This document shows positions 7,766 to 16,873 of a stretch of 64,000 nucleotides of DNA, piece after piece. A program made the position numbers and the translations under genes. This stretch comes from Clostridium_AQ sp900552125 (GTDB taxonomy: Bacteria; Bacillota_I; Bacilli_A; Erysipelotrichales; Erysipelotrichaceae). Every line of letters starts with the position of its first letter. The stretch's first letter is position 1. Under the pieces are notes generated by a model that saw nothing but the letters and a program-made list of their open reading frames with translations, did no database searches and was not told where the DNA came from. The DNA lies in assembly GCA_037892765.1 (NCBI GenBank), contig JBBKBW010000007.1; one strand, 5' to 3'.

Positions 7766-8074
7766 ATGGAAAATAGATATAAAGAAGATGCAAAAATATT
7801 TAAAGCTCTCTGTGATGAAAAAAGACTATATATATTAAATCTATTACAGAATGGCGAGAAGTGTGCCTGTGAATTAATAGATGGTATGAATATTGGACAG
7901 TCGGCGTTGTCCTATCATATGAAAATATTATGTGAATCAGGTATAGTGCAAAGCAGACAAGACGGGAAATGGACACATTATAGTTTAAGCGCAACAGGAA
8001 GTGCATATGCAATTCAACGATTATCACAAATAATAGTACCTCATACAGAACAAATTAAGAATTGTTGTAAATGA
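7766..8074 (+). CDS. arsR: ArsR/SmtB-family arsenic-responsive repressor
   Basis: This 102-aa winged-helix protein has the order FKALCDEKRLYILNLL, then the metalloid-binding-type helix with EKCACEL (Cys pair around residues 33-35), then the recognition helix IGQSALSYHMKIL. A CC pair near the C-terminus (residues 100-101) could add ligands. In the family, arsenite binding to such cysteines releases the repressor from DNA. It heads an arsenic cluster with arsP and arsC, and two identical inverted repeats flank it, supporting autoregulation and control of the downstream genes. Confidence 0.88.
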   Translation: MENRYKEDAKIFKALCDEKRLYILNLLQNGEKCACELIDGMNIGQSALSYHMKILCESGIVQSRQDGKWTHYSLSATGSAYAIQRLSQIIVPHTEQIKNCCK

Positions 8075-8095
8075 GTCATCGAGTGATGACTTTTA
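8075..8095 (+). terminator. Weak terminator or attenuator after arsR
   Basis: GTCATC (8075-8080) pairs with GATGAC (8085-8090) around GAGT, followed by TTTT. The stem is short, so partial readthrough from arsR into arsP is likely. Confidence 0.45.
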
Positions 8096-8106
8096 AAATG
8101 TTCAAT

Positions 8107-8126
8107 ATATCAAATTTTTTTGATAT
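8107..8126 (+). promoter_or_regulatory. Second ArsR operator, upstream of arsP
   Basis: ATATCAAA (8107-8114) and TTTGATAT (8119-8126) form a perfect inverted repeat with a 4-nt T centre. The arms and spacing equal those of the site before arsR, which gives arsP its own regulated promoter. Confidence 0.7.
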
Positions 8127-8143
8127 GAAGGAAGGGTGGACTT

Positions 8144-9157
8144 ATGGAAGTAATAAAATCAATTTGGTTTTTTATACAGAATCAGATATTAGGTATGGAA
8201 TGGTTAAATGTAATAATTGGTAAAGTATTAAAGTTGTTTCAGATTGATATTCATTCACAATTAGGAAGCAGCATTCATTTCTTTTTATATGATGTAGTGA
8301 AAATTACAGTATTGTTATGTGTGTTGATTTTTGTGATATCGTATATACAAAGTTATTTTCCACCAGAAAGAACTAAGAAAATCTTAGGTCGTTTTCATGG
8401 TATAGGCGCTAATATTATTTCTGCTCTATTAGGAACTGTTACACCATTTTGTTCTTGTTCATCAATTCCATTGTTTATTGGCTTTACAAGTGCAGGACTA
8501 CCATTAGGGGTTACTTTCTCATTTCTGATTTCTTCACCAATGGTAGATTTAGGAAGCTTAGTTTTATTAATGAGTATATTTGGCACAAAGGTCGCAGTTG
8601 CATATGTAATTATGGGACTTGTCATTTCGGTTGTTGGTGGAACGCTTATTGAGAAAATGCATTTAGAAAAATACGTAGAAGATTTTATTAGAAATGCCAG
8701 TAGTATAGACATAGATTCACCATCTATAACAAAAAAGGAGAGAATTGAGTTTGCGAAGGAACAAGTAGAAGAGACATTTAAAAAGGTATTTCCTTATATT
8801 CTTGTTGGAGTAGGAATAGGTGCATTTATTCATAATTGGATACCGGAAAGCTGGATTGAATCTGTTTTAGGAACGGATAATCCCTTTGGTGTAATAATCG
8901 CAACTATAATAGGGATACCTATGTATGCGGATATATTTGGTACTATTCCTATTGCGGAAGCTTTATTAGCAAAAGGAGCTCAGCTAGGTACTGTGTTAGC
9001 TTTTATGATGGGTGTCACCACGTTAAGTTTACCTTCGATTATAATGTTGAAGAAAGCAGTAAAACCTAAATTATTAGCAGTATTTATTGTTGTTTGCACT
9101 ATAAGTATTATTCTTGTAGGATATGTATTTAATATATTTCATACTATGTTAATTTAA
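8144..9157 (+). CDS. arsP: ArsP-type permease (organoarsenical efflux)
   Basis: This 337-aa membrane permease of the DUF318/ArsP family has the hallmark TPFCSCSS (about residues 100-107) and a second half-site region EKVFPYILVGVGIGAF-like after a cytoplasmic loop. Characterised ArsP proteins export trivalent organoarsenicals such as methylarsenite and roxarsone(III). It sits between arsR and a thioredoxin-like gene, with its own ArsR-type operator upstream and GGAAGGGTGG before the start. The family is clear; other members of this permease family have different or unknown substrates, so the arsenical role rests on context. Confidence 0.8.
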   Translation: MEVIKSIWFFIQNQILGMEWLNVIIGKVLKLFQIDIHSQLGSSIHFFLYDVVKITVLLCVLIFVISYIQSYFPPERTKKILGRFHGIGANIISALLGTVTPFCSCSSIPLFIGFTSAGLPLGVTFSFLISSPMVDLGSLVLLMSIFGTKVAVAYVIMGLVISVVGGTLIEKMHLEKYVEDFIRNASSIDIDSPSITKKERIEFAKEQVEETFKKVFPYILVGVGIGAFIHNWIPESWIESVLGTDNPFGVIIATIIGIPMYADIFGTIPIAEALLAKGAQLGTVLAFMMGVTTLSLPSIIMLKKAVKPKLLAVFIVVCTISIILVGYVFNIFHTMLI

Positions 9158-9173
9158 GAAAAGGAGAAGCAGA

Positions 9174-9509
9174 ATGAAAATATTTAGAAAAAAAGCAGAA
9201 AAATCATGTTGTTGTGGAGACGGCTGTGGTAGTGAAAAAATGAAACAAGCCGAAATGATGAAGCAGGAAAAAGGTATTAAGATTTTAGGCAGTGGCTGTA
9301 AAAAATGCATTGCTTTAGAAGAAACAATTCAAAAAGCAGTACATGAAATGAACCTAGATATATCGATTGAACATGTTAGTGATTTTGCTAAAATCGCAAG
9401 TTATGGAGTAATGACTACACCTGCGTTTGTTTTAAATGGCAAGGTAGTTTCTTATGGAAAAGTTTTATCAGTAGATGAAGTAAAATCAATCTTATCACAG
9501 AATATTTAA
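9174..9509 (+). CDS. Thioredoxin-like small redox protein
   Basis: This 111-aa protein has a cysteine-rich head (SCCCGDGCG, residues about 11-19) joined to a thioredoxin-like fold with the redox motif GSGCKKC and the cis-proline TTPAF. Such proteins commonly accompany ArsP-type permeases and may reduce disulfides or hand over metalloids bound to thiols. It is 16 bases after arsP with a good ribosome binding site (AAGGAG), so it is in the same operon. The extra N-terminal cysteines suggest metal or metalloid binding; that is inference. Confidence 0.8.
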   Translation: MKIFRKKAEKSCCCGDGCGSEKMKQAEMMKQEKGIKILGSGCKKCIALEETIQKAVHEMNLDISIEHVSDFAKIASYGVMTTPAFVLNGKVVSYGKVLSVDEVKSILSQNI

Positions 9510-9543
9510 TTGTTTATAATTAAAGAGAGAAAGGAAGATATTT

Positions 9544-9963
9544 ATGGAATCTAAATTGCCTAAAGTAGCATTTATTTGCGTGCATAATTCATGTCGAAGT
9601 CAAATAGCGGAAGCACTTGGAAAAAAACTGGCAAGTGATGTTTTTGAAAGTTATTCTGCGGGTACAGAAACTAAGCCTAAAATTAATCAGGATACCGTAC
9701 GTTTAATGAAAGAAGTCTATGGAATTGATATGGAATTGACACAATATTCTAAGCTCTTAACGGATATACCAGAAGTAGACATTGTAATTACCATGGGATG
9801 TAATGTGAACTGTCCACATCTTCCGTGTAAATATCGAGAAGATTAGGGACTTGATGATCCTACAGGAAAAGATGATAAAATATTTCTAAAGACTATAGAA
9901 AGCATAAAAGAAAAAATCATAGACTTAGTAAAAAGAATAGAGGATAAGGAAATTCAAATTTAA
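9544..9963 (+). pseudogene. arsC: arsC arsenate reductase with an amber stop at a conserved Trp
   Basis: This is a thioredoxin-coupled ArsC of the low-molecular-weight phosphatase fold. The P-loop CVHNSCRSQ (from residue 12), the redox pair in TMGCNVNCPHLPC and the reading of 139 codons match the family. At 9844-9846 the frame has TAG where the conserved EDWGLDDPTGK motif needs TGG; translation would stop after 100 residues and lose the C-terminal helix. The frame continues without another stop to TAA at 9961-9963, so the mutation is a single G-to-A change and recent. Readthrough by an amber suppressor is an alternative. It is the last gene of the arsenic operon, followed by a terminator. Confidence 0.85.
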
Positions 9964-9970
9964 CTTAGAG

Positions 9971-10008
9971 AAATGACGAAGAATTATATATCTACGTCAT
10001 TTTTTTTA
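9971..10008 (+). terminator. Intrinsic terminator of the arsenic operon
   Basis: AAATGACG (9971-9978) pairs with CGTCATTT (9995-10002), followed by TTTTTT. Confidence 0.85.
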
Positions 10009-10120
10009 TTATGTAATGAATTAGTAAAAGTTATCTATTATAGATATTTATATATATTTCTTTCCAATCCTTGGTATTTCCCGTATAATAGGTAAGAAAG
10101 TGAATACAAAGGTGATACAT

Positions 10121-11554
10121 ATGAAATTTGAAGAATATAACTTAGACGAGACAATATGTCAGGCACTACATACTTTAGGATATAAAGAAGCATTACCGAT
10201 ACAAGATGCAGTGATACCTCATATACTAAAAAATAAGGATGTGATTGTGAAATCTAGAACTGGGAGTGGAAAAACAGCTTCTTTTGCGATTCCGATCATG
10301 CAGGATTTGCAATGGGATGAAAAAGCATGTCAGGCATTGGTATTAAGTCCAACAAGGGAGCTTGCCTTACAGATAAAAGAAGAATTTGATAATATAGGCG
10401 CATATAAGCGTATAAAAACGATACCTGTTTTTGGTAAACAGCCATTTCGTTTTCAGGTTCAGGATTTAAAACAGAGAACACATGTTGTAGTGGGTACACC
10501 AGGAAGAGTTTTAGACCACTTACAACAAGGAACCTTCGATGTACATAATATTCGTTATATCGTGATTGATGAAGCTGATGAGATGTTAAACATGGGATTT
10601 ATAGAAACGATACAATCTATATTTGCCTATCTTCCTAAAACAGCAACAGTATGTATGTTTTCCGCAACACTTCCAGAAGAAATACAATCGTTAGCTAATA
10701 TGTTTCTAAAACAGCCAGTGTTAGTTGAAATGAAGGAACATACTACAATTAATACGAATATAACACATTATGCATATCGTGTGAAAGAACATGAGAAATT
10801 AGATTTATTACTAAAAATATTATGTAAAGAATGTCCAGAATCTTGTATCATATTTGCGAAAACACAAGAACATGTTCGTCAGGTGTGTGACTATCTATAT
10901 GATCAGGGTATTAGTGTTGATAAGTTACATGGAGGAATGCTGCAGGAAGATCGTTTTGAAAATATGAAAGATTTTCGTTTAGGTAAAATAAGAATTCTTG
11001 TCGCAACAGATGTAGCCGCTAGAGGTATTGATGTAGAGAATGTTACGCATATTATTAATTATGATATGCCAAATAAATCAGAAGTCTATATTCATCGTAT
11101 TGGAAGATCCGCTCGTCTTGATAAAGAAGGAACTGCTATTACTTTTGTATCAGAATATGATACTCAACGTTTGCAAGAATTAGAAGATTATCTACAAACA
11201 ACATTACCAATCCATGATGTAAATGAATTAGATTCAGTTAATGTAGATACAGAAGCTTTAGGTAGATTAGGTGTACCAGAAATACAAAAAGAAGAAAAAG
11301 GAAAAGAAATTCGTAAAGATATCATGAAATTATATCTGAAGGGTGGAAAAAGCAAGAAAATACGAGCTGGAGATATTGTAGGGGCAATCTGTGAAATTGA
11401 TGGTGTAACAGCTGATGATATTGGTGTTATTCAAGTACAGGATCATCAGTCATATGTAGATATATTGCATGGCAAAGGTGAATTAGTCTTACAAGAATTG
11501 AATAAAAAGACAATCAAAAAGAAGAAAATTAAAGTAGAAAAAGCAAAAGTATAA
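10121..11554 (+). CDS. dbpA: DEAD-box RNA helicase with DbpA-type C-terminal domain
   Basis: This 477-aa protein has the full motif set in order: SRTGSGKTA, PTRELA, TPGR, DEAD (about residue 150), SAT, then ATDVAARGID and HRIGRSAR in the second RecA lobe. The last 75 residues (from about IMKLYLKGGKSKKIRAGDIV) are a DbpA RNA-binding domain, which in DbpA/YxiN targets hairpin 92 of 23S rRNA; the role is late 50S assembly. An in-frame GTG at 10100 lacks a ribosome binding site, while ATG at 10121 has AAAGGTGA, so the latter is chosen. The C-terminus ends in a lysine-rich tail. The gene appears monocistronic. Confidence 0.88.
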   Translation: MKFEEYNLDETICQALHTLGYKEALPIQDAVIPHILKNKDVIVKSRTGSGKTASFAIPIMQDLQWDEKACQALVLSPTRELALQIKEEFDNIGAYKRIKTIPVFGKQPFRFQVQDLKQRTHVVVGTPGRVLDHLQQGTFDVHNIRYIVIDEADEMLNMGFIETIQSIFAYLPKTATVCMFSATLPEEIQSLANMFLKQPVLVEMKEHTTINTNITHYAYRVKEHEKLDLLLKILCKECPESCIIFAKTQEHVRQVCDYLYDQGISVDKLHGGMLQEDRFENMKDFRLGKIRILVATDVAARGIDVENVTHIINYDMPNKSEVYIHRIGRSARLDKEGTAITFVSEYDTQRLQELEDYLQTTLPIHDVNELDSVNVDTEALGRLGVPEIQKEEKGKEIRKDIMKLYLKGGKSKKIRAGDIVGAICEIDGVTADDIGVIQVQDHQSYVDILHGKGELVLQELNKKTIKKKKIKVEKAKV

Positions 11555-11626
11555 ATTTTATCAAAATCGCTTTCATTCCTCTGAATTTAGGTATATACTA
11601 GATTTTAATATATAGGAGGTAAGAAA

Positions 11627-12139
11627 ATGCTAGATAAAAAAGTTACAGAATTATTAAACGATCAGATTAATAAGGAATTGTATTCCGCATATTTGTATTT
11701 AGACTTCTCAATTTATTATCAGGAACAAGGACTTGATGGATTTGCGAACTGGTATAAAATTCAGGCACAAGAAGAACGTGATCATGCGATGTTATTCCTA
11801 GAATATATGCAGAATAATGGTGAACATATCACATTAAGTCAGGTTGATAAACCAGATAAAGAATGCAAGACATTAAAAGATCCATTGGATTTTGCTTTGG
11901 AACATGAACGTTATGTAACAAGCTTAATTAATGATATCTATGCAGCAGCTCATGATGTAAAAGATTATCGTACAATGCAATTTCTTGACTGGTTCGTAAA
12001 AGAACAGGGAGAAGAAGAAAAGAATGCTGAGGATATGGTTAAAAAATTCGAATTATTTGGAACAGATCCAAAAAGCTTATATATGTTAGATAATGAAATG
12101 GCTAGCCGTACTTACAGTGCACCATCTTTAACATTATAA
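11627..12139 (+). CDS. ftnA: Ferritin (non-heme iron storage)
   Basis: This 170-aa four-helix ferritin has ferroxidase ligands Glu17, Glu50 and His53 (EERDHA), and Glu residues in EHERY and the EQGEEEKNAE helix. It oxidises and stores iron in a 24-mer shell in the cytoplasm. A strong ribosome binding site (AGGAGG) precedes the ATG and a strong terminator follows, so it is transcribed alone. The nearby siderophore operon makes iron homeostasis a theme of this part of the window, but no copy of its operator was seen here. Confidence 0.93.
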   Translation: MLDKKVTELLNDQINKELYSAYLYLDFSIYYQEQGLDGFANWYKIQAQEERDHAMLFLEYMQNNGEHITLSQVDKPDKECKTLKDPLDFALEHERYVTSLINDIYAAAHDVKDYRTMQFLDWFVKEQGEEEKNAEDMVKKFELFGTDPKSLYMLDNEMASRTYSAPSLTL

Positions 12140-12148
12140 AATTATCTA

Positions 12149-12176
12149 AGAGGTGTTGTGAAAACAACACCTTTTC
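12149..12176 (+). terminator. Intrinsic terminator of the ferritin gene
   Basis: AGGTGTTGT (12151-12159) pairs perfectly with ACAACACCT (12164-12172) around GAAA, followed by TTT. Confidence 0.9.
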
Positions 12177-12194
12177 TATAAAGGGGTTAAGCAG

Positions 12195-12857
12195 ATGAAA
12201 GAATTAATAGTAAAAGATATGTATTTTGCTTATGATACAGAGTGGATTTTAAAGAATATTAATATAGAAATTCATGAACATGATGGCTGTATTTTATTAA
12301 CAGGTAAAAATGGTGCTGGGAAAAGTACTTTATTAAATGTAATATGTGGCTTTTTACCAGCAGATGAGGGAAGTGTAGAACGTAAAGAAATGACAATTGG
12401 TTATCTTCCATTTGATCAGCCTCTTTATCCTCATTTAAGTGTATTAGAGAATCTGCGTTATTTCTATCGCTGTTTTCAAGGAAGAAACCTAGATTTAGAA
12501 GATCAGGAAGTAATGGAAGTTTTAGATATGCTGTCTATTGATTATTTATCTCAAAGAATAGATCAATGTAGTTCAGGTCAGGTTCAAAAGGCAGGAATTG
12601 CTTGTATCTTATTAAGTAATGCAGATGTAATAATAATGGATGAACCATTTATTGCGATTGATGCCAAAAGCAGTGAGAAATTGTGTGAATGGATACAAAA
12701 GAAAAAACAAAATCAAATATTTTTGCTTACTAGTCATACAACTTCCTATATTTTGCCGTTAGTAGATCGTTTGATTGTTTTAGATGGGCAAGAATTAGTG
12801 ATGGATACTGAACAAAAAGAAGAAATTAAAGATTATTTCTTTGGAATGGATAGTTAA
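12195..12857 (+). CDS. ABC transporter ATP-binding protein
   Basis: This 220-aa ATPase has Walker A TGKNGAGKST (about residues 36-45), a somewhat divergent signature CSSGQVQKAG, and Walker B VIIMDEPFIAID. The H-loop is in LTSHTT. It belongs to the CcmA-like group that pairs with ABC-2 membrane proteins. ATG at 12195 follows AAGGGG. The gene ends two bases before the membrane partner encoded at 12859, and the two surely form one complex. The cargo is unknown; drug, lipid or peptide export are all possible. Confidence 0.85.
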   Translation: MKELIVKDMYFAYDTEWILKNINIEIHEHDGCILLTGKNGAGKSTLLNVICGFLPADEGSVERKEMTIGYLPFDQPLYPHLSVLENLRYFYRCFQGRNLDLEDQEVMEVLDMLSIDYLSQRIDQCSSGQVQKAGIACILLSNADVIIMDEPFIAIDAKSSEKLCEWIQKKKQNQIFLLTSHTTSYILPLVDRLIVLDGQELVMDTEQKEEIKDYFFGMDS

Positions 12858-12858
12858 T

Positions 12859-13824
12859 ATGATGAAATATGAATATCTAAAGATTATTAGAAATAGTAAG
12901 TGGAAATATGGTCTATTATTAGGGCTTGTATTTTATATGATATATGTTAGTTCTGATATATTGATAGAACCAACCAATATGCAGAAGTACCTACTCCTTG
13001 GTTTTTTCCTCTTCGAAGCATTATTTTACAATATTGTTGGGGATGAGGAAAGAACAGAATCATGGCAAATATGTTTAGCATATCCAATTACATATCGTAA
13101 AAATTATCTTCTTATGTTAGTTGTTTTAATTACAGTACAATTACTTGTTTTCTTATTTGGAGTAGTATTATATCAATTGATTGAAAATATATCTATTTCT
13201 TTTCTTTGTACCTTGTATTGTATACAAATATTGTATTTGACTGGTTATTGTTATAGCTGTTATAAGAGTGCAAAGGGTTACTTGGCTGTTATGGAAAGTA
13301 TTACAGTTGTAAATGTCACAAAGACAATAGTACCAGTATTCTTGTTTTTCTGCATTATGAATAGTTATCAATGGGATTGGTTTTTTTCAATTACTTGGAA
13401 TATGATATCTATTTTCTGTATAGTTGTTTTACTTGGATTATTTATTTTCTTACCTTATAGCTTAAAACGTAAAGTGTATCGAGAAATGGTTCTAAGTAAA
13501 TTATTTCCAAACTTAAGATTTTCTCCTATACAATTGCAGATGGAAACATATAAAAAAGGTGCAGATAAGACATTACAGAGGATGTTTAGATTATTTGATC
13601 GTAAAACTCTTGCCTATTGGCAATTTTGCGCAACATTAGAAGTTACACTTAAATTGCATTTTTTTGTAGTTATATTATTTCTGATTTTTCTAATTTGGTT
13701 TATAGATAGTTATCATATATTATTAATATTTGCGATGATAGGATGTGTTTTATATTTTATATATAGTTTCCAACAAGAGTATAAAAAGATAGAAAAAGTG
13801 TGTATTCTTCCAAATGTAAAATAG
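12859..13824 (+). CDS. ABC-2-type membrane protein partner
   Basis: This 321-aa protein starts with a short basic segment (MMKYEYLKIIRNSKWKYG) and then has several hydrophobic helices separated by a long central loop (about residues 195-250), followed by two more helices near the end. I do not recognise a named family, but position immediately after a CcmA-like ATPase makes it the transmembrane subunit. The first in-frame start is TTG at 12841, overlapping the ATPase gene; ATG at 12859, just after that gene's stop, is more likely. The ribosome binding site is weak, suggesting translational coupling. Confidence 0.7.
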   Translation: MMKYEYLKIIRNSKWKYGLLLGLVFYMIYVSSDILIEPTNMQKYLLLGFFLFEALFYNIVGDEERTESWQICLAYPITYRKNYLLMLVVLITVQLLVFLFGVVLYQLIENISISFLCTLYCIQILYLTGYCYSCYKSAKGYLAVMESITVVNVTKTIVPVFLFFCIMNSYQWDWFFSITWNMISIFCIVVLLGLFIFLPYSLKRKVYREMVLSKLFPNLRFSPIQLQMETYKKGADKTLQRMFRLFDRKTLAYWQFCATLEVTLKLHFFVVILFLIFLIWFIDSYHILLIFAMIGCVLYFIYSFQQEYKKIEKVCILPNVK

Positions 13825-13856
13825 ATAAAATACTAATATGAAATGGGGTTCTTATT

Positions 13857-15029
13857 ATGGAAGTATTTGATAAAATCTGCATAGTAGAAAAGAAACTAGC
13901 AAAAATGATTGATGAAGTCAGTGAGTTCATATTTGAACATCCAGAACTAGGTAATGAAGAATTTATTTCCAGCAAGTATCTTGCGGATAAAATGCGAACA
14001 TTAGGATTTGAAGTTACTTATCCTTATTTAGATATTCCTACTGCTTTTCGAGCAGAATTAAAGAATGGGGAAGGTGCTAGGGTTGCATTTCTTGCGGAAT
14101 ATGATGCTTTACCTGGATATGGAATAGATAAAAATGAAAATGCTCATGCATGTGGTCATAATTGGATTGCGGCTTCTACTTTAGGAGCTGCTGCAGTTCT
14201 TTCTCAGATAAAAGAAGAATTTACAGGAAGTATTGTATTGATAGGAACTCCTGCAGAAGAAACCACGGGAGCGAAATGTGACTTAGTTGATCGTGGTGCA
14301 TTTCAAGACATTGATGCAGTATTTCAGATGCATTTAGGCGCAGAAAATAATTTGCATGTTGTGACATTAGCTATGGATTCTCTTGAATTTAGTTTTTCTG
14401 GGGTTGCAGCTCATGCAGCAGCTTATCCACAAAATGGTGTAAATGCTTTAGATGCAGTGCAACTGATGTTTGCAGGAGTGAATGCCTTGCGTCAACATAT
14501 GCGTAGTGATGCACGAGTTGCGGGTATTATTACAGAAGGCGGTGTTGCCTGTAATACAGTACCAGATAGAGGAAGCTGTCGTTTCTATATCCGTGCAAAG
14601 GAACGTTCTTATTTGAAAGAACTAACACAGAAAATTATCAATTGCGCAAAAGGAGCAGCCTTGATGACGGGAACTGATGTCAGCTATCACAACTTTGAAA
14701 ATTCTTATGATAATTTAGTATATCATGAGGAATTACGTAAAAGAATGCGTAAGAATTTAGAATTATTAGGTATTCATGACTTTGTGGAGAGAGATGAAGA
14801 AGCAAGTGGTTCAAGTGATATTGGTAATGTTTCTCAAGTATGTCCTACAGTTTATTGTGAAATTGAGACAGGGGCATCACCAAAGGTTTTTGCACATGAA
14901 GAAAATTTTATCCCATATGTACATGGTAAAAATGCAGAATTCACATTGCATACTGCAGTGAAGGCAATGGCAATGACGGCACTTGAAGTGTTACATGATC
15001 CAAAGATTGTAAAAGAAAAAGCAATATAA
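13857..15029 (+). CDS. M20-family amidohydrolase (M20D, AbgB-like)
   Basis: This 390-aa metallohydrolase has the M20 metal-binding residues in AEYDALPG and HACGHNW (about residues 93-99), the acidic pair in PAEETTGAK, and a dimerisation domain containing GVAAHAAAYPQNGVNA. Relatives cleave amide bonds of N-acyl amino acids, p-aminobenzoyl-glutamate or small peptides. It is more like AbgB/PepV-like amidohydrolases than like dapL further on in this window. The gene stands alone and its stop codon lies inside the stem of a bidirectional terminator. The substrate is not predictable. Confidence 0.8.
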   Translation: MEVFDKICIVEKKLAKMIDEVSEFIFEHPELGNEEFISSKYLADKMRTLGFEVTYPYLDIPTAFRAELKNGEGARVAFLAEYDALPGYGIDKNENAHACGHNWIAASTLGAAAVLSQIKEEFTGSIVLIGTPAEETTGAKCDLVDRGAFQDIDAVFQMHLGAENNLHVVTLAMDSLEFSFSGVAAHAAAYPQNGVNALDAVQLMFAGVNALRQHMRSDARVAGIITEGGVACNTVPDRGSCRFYIRAKERSYLKELTQKIINCAKGAALMTGTDVSYHNFENSYDNLVYHEELRKRMRKNLELLGIHDFVERDEEASGSSDIGNVSQVCPTVYCEIETGASPKVFAHEENFIPYVHGKNAEFTLHTAVKAMAMTALEVLHDPKIVKEKAI

Positions 15030-15062
15030 TGCCTATCTATTAGAGGTTTTATATTGCTTTTT
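15016..15062. terminator. Bidirectional intrinsic terminator
   Basis: AAAAAGCAATATAA (15016-15029) pairs with TTATATTGCTTTTT (15049-15062). It overlaps the amidohydrolase stop codon and serves the convergent aminotransferase gene as well. Confidence 0.85.
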
Positions 15063-15072
15063 ATGTTATTAG

Positions 15073-16236
15073 TTATCTAAAGTTTTTCATAAATTCATCA
15101 ATACGATTAATTGCTTCACGTATATGATCAATACTATAAGCATAGGAAACACGAATGAATCCTTCACCTGCATCTCCAAATGCACTGCCTGGTACACAGG
15201 CAACTTTTTGTTGTTCAAGCAATTGGACACAGAACTCGTCACTTGTTAAACCAGTAGAACGAATATCCGGGAAAATATAAAATGCTCCCTGTGGTAAATG
15301 TGTTGGTAATCCAATACGATTAAATCCTTTTGTGATAAAGTTTCTTCTTGTCATATAAGATTCTCGCATTTCCGCAACATGGATATCTCCATTTCGCATT
15401 GCCTCTATTGCCCCATATTGTGCAGCTGTTGGTGCTGACATGATAATGTATTGATGAATTTTGTTCATTGCTTTTGTGAATGTTTCATTTGCTAAAACAT
15501 ATCCTAATCTCCAGCCAGTCATAGCATAAGCTTTTGAAAAACCACTGATAATAATGACTTGATCTTTGATTTCTTCAAAGTTTGCAGGTGAACAGAAAGA
15601 ACCATCATATGTTAATTCTGCATAAATCTCATCACTAATTACAATGATTTCATGTTCTTTTAGGATAGGAACAATCTTAGCATAATCTTCTTTTGTCATC
15701 ACTCCACCTGTAGGATTACTAGGATAGTTCAACAGAATAGCTTTTGTTTTTGGAGTAATAGCAGCTTTTAATTTTTCGGGAGTTAATTTAAAATGATCTT
15801 TATGATCTAATTTGATATGAACTGGAATTCCACCAGCTAATTCTACGCTTGGTGTATATGCCACATAACAAGGTTCCATTAAAATTACTTCATCACCTGG
15901 ATCTACAATAGAACGCATTGCGATGTCGATTGCTTCACTTCCACCTACTGTAACTATTACATTATCAACCGGATCATAATCTAAATTAAATCGGCGTTTT
16001 GCATAGTGACAAATTTCTTCACGAAGTTCTAATAGACCTTGATTTGCAGTATAATGTGTTTTTCCACTTTCAATAGAATAAATTGCAGCCTCACGTATAT
16101 GCCATGGTGTATCAAAATCAGGTTCACCTACACCAAGTGAGATAACACCTTTCATCTCACTGGCCAAATCAAAATATTTACGAATGCCACTTGGTTTTAT
16201 CGTTTGTACGTGCTTACTTAAAAATTTTTCATACAT
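15073..16236 (-). CDS. alaT: Alanine/aspartate-type PLP aminotransferase
   Basis: This 387-aa fold-type I aminotransferase has the PLP lysine in SGFSKAYAMTGWRLGY (about residue 233), the NYPSNPTGG motif, the Asp of ISDEIYAEL, and the substrate-binding arginine in GFIRVSYA. It exchanges amino groups between alanine or aspartate and 2-oxoglutarate/pyruvate. The partner gene immediately upstream encodes an Lrp-family regulator, and the pair mirrors alaR-alaT (yugG-yugH) of Bacillus subtilis, hence the symbol. The ATG overlaps the last base of the regulator's stop codon, so the genes are translationally coupled. The precise amino donor is inferred from synteny. Confidence 0.8.
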   Translation of the reverse strand: MYEKFLSKHVQTIKPSGIRKYFDLASEMKGVISLGVGEPDFDTPWHIREAAIYSIESGKTHYTANQGLLELREEICHYAKRRFNLDYDPVDNVIVTVGGSEAIDIAMRSIVDPGDEVILMEPCYVAYTPSVELAGGIPVHIKLDHKDHFKLTPEKLKAAITPKTKAILLNYPSNPTGGVMTKEDYAKIVPILKEHEIIVISDEIYAELTYDGSFCSPANFEEIKDQVIIISGFSKAYAMTGWRLGYVLANETFTKAMNKIHQYIIMSAPTAAQYGAIEAMRNGDIHVAEMRESYMTRRNFITKGFNRIGLPTHLPQGAFYIFPDIRSTGLTSDEFCVQLLEQQKVACVPGSAFGDAGEGFIRVSYAYSIDHIREAINRIDEFMKNFR

Positions 16237-16724
16237 TATGGAGTCACTACCAATCTTTCACTTGGCTTATCTTCTTCATCTAAGATAACCCCATTAATTT
16301 TATATTCTTTAAGCACGAAAAAGGTAGTAGTAGAAACCACATGGTCAGTAGTCGCAAGCTTGGCACCAACAAAGTTTGAAATTTCTTGCATAGTTCTTCC
16401 ATAAATAATGACAATAAATTCACTCTTACCACTCATTAGATACATTGTGTCTACTTCTGGATAACGATAAATATTCTTCGCAATACGATCATAGCCATAA
16501 TCACGTTCTGGTGTAACCGCAACTTCAATCATAGCCATGACTTTATCTCTGCTTGTTTTATCCCAATTGATAATGGTGTGATAACCACAGATAACCTTCT
16601 TTTTTTCTAATTCATTCATTGTATGAATGACACTTTCTTCATCTTCTAGTAAAACATCTGCTAAATCTCTTGTAGAATATCTAGCATTTGTTTCTAGTAA
16701 AGATAACAATAACTCTTTATTCAT
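16236..16724 (-). CDS. alaR: Lrp/AsnC-family transcriptional regulator
   Basis: This 162-aa protein has an N-terminal helix-turn-helix (ARYSTRDLADVLLEDEESV, residues about 13-31) and a C-terminal RAM-type domain that binds amino acids and mediates oligomerisation. The start at ATG 16724 has AGGTG with a 6-nt spacer; an in-frame GTG nine bases upstream has none. It is the first gene of an operon with the aminotransferase, as in B. subtilis alaR-alaT, where the regulator activates alanine synthesis. The effector here is not known. Confidence 0.82.
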   Translation of the reverse strand: MNKELLLSLLETNARYSTRDLADVLLEDEESVIHTMNELEKKKVICGYHTIINWDKTSRDKVMAMIEVAVTPERDYGYDRIAKNIYRYPEVDTMYLMSGKSEFIVIIYGRTMQEISNFVGAKLATTDHVVSTTTFFVLKEYKINGVILDEEDKPSERLVVTP

Positions 16725-16873
16725 TTTTATCACCTATTTTCTTTTTTTGTAATATCTATATTGTAAACCGAAATGACAACTATGTAAATACAAAGCAAAA
16801 TTGAAAATTTTTTCCTTTTTTTGAAATGTAATAGTTAATTGAATCATATAATTAGTGAAAAGGAGATTTTTAT

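Noticed and set aside
8395..8712. Minus-strand ORF inside arsP, and similar ORFs inside other large genes
   Set aside because: They lie fully within well-identified genes, have no ribosome binding sites and no family features.
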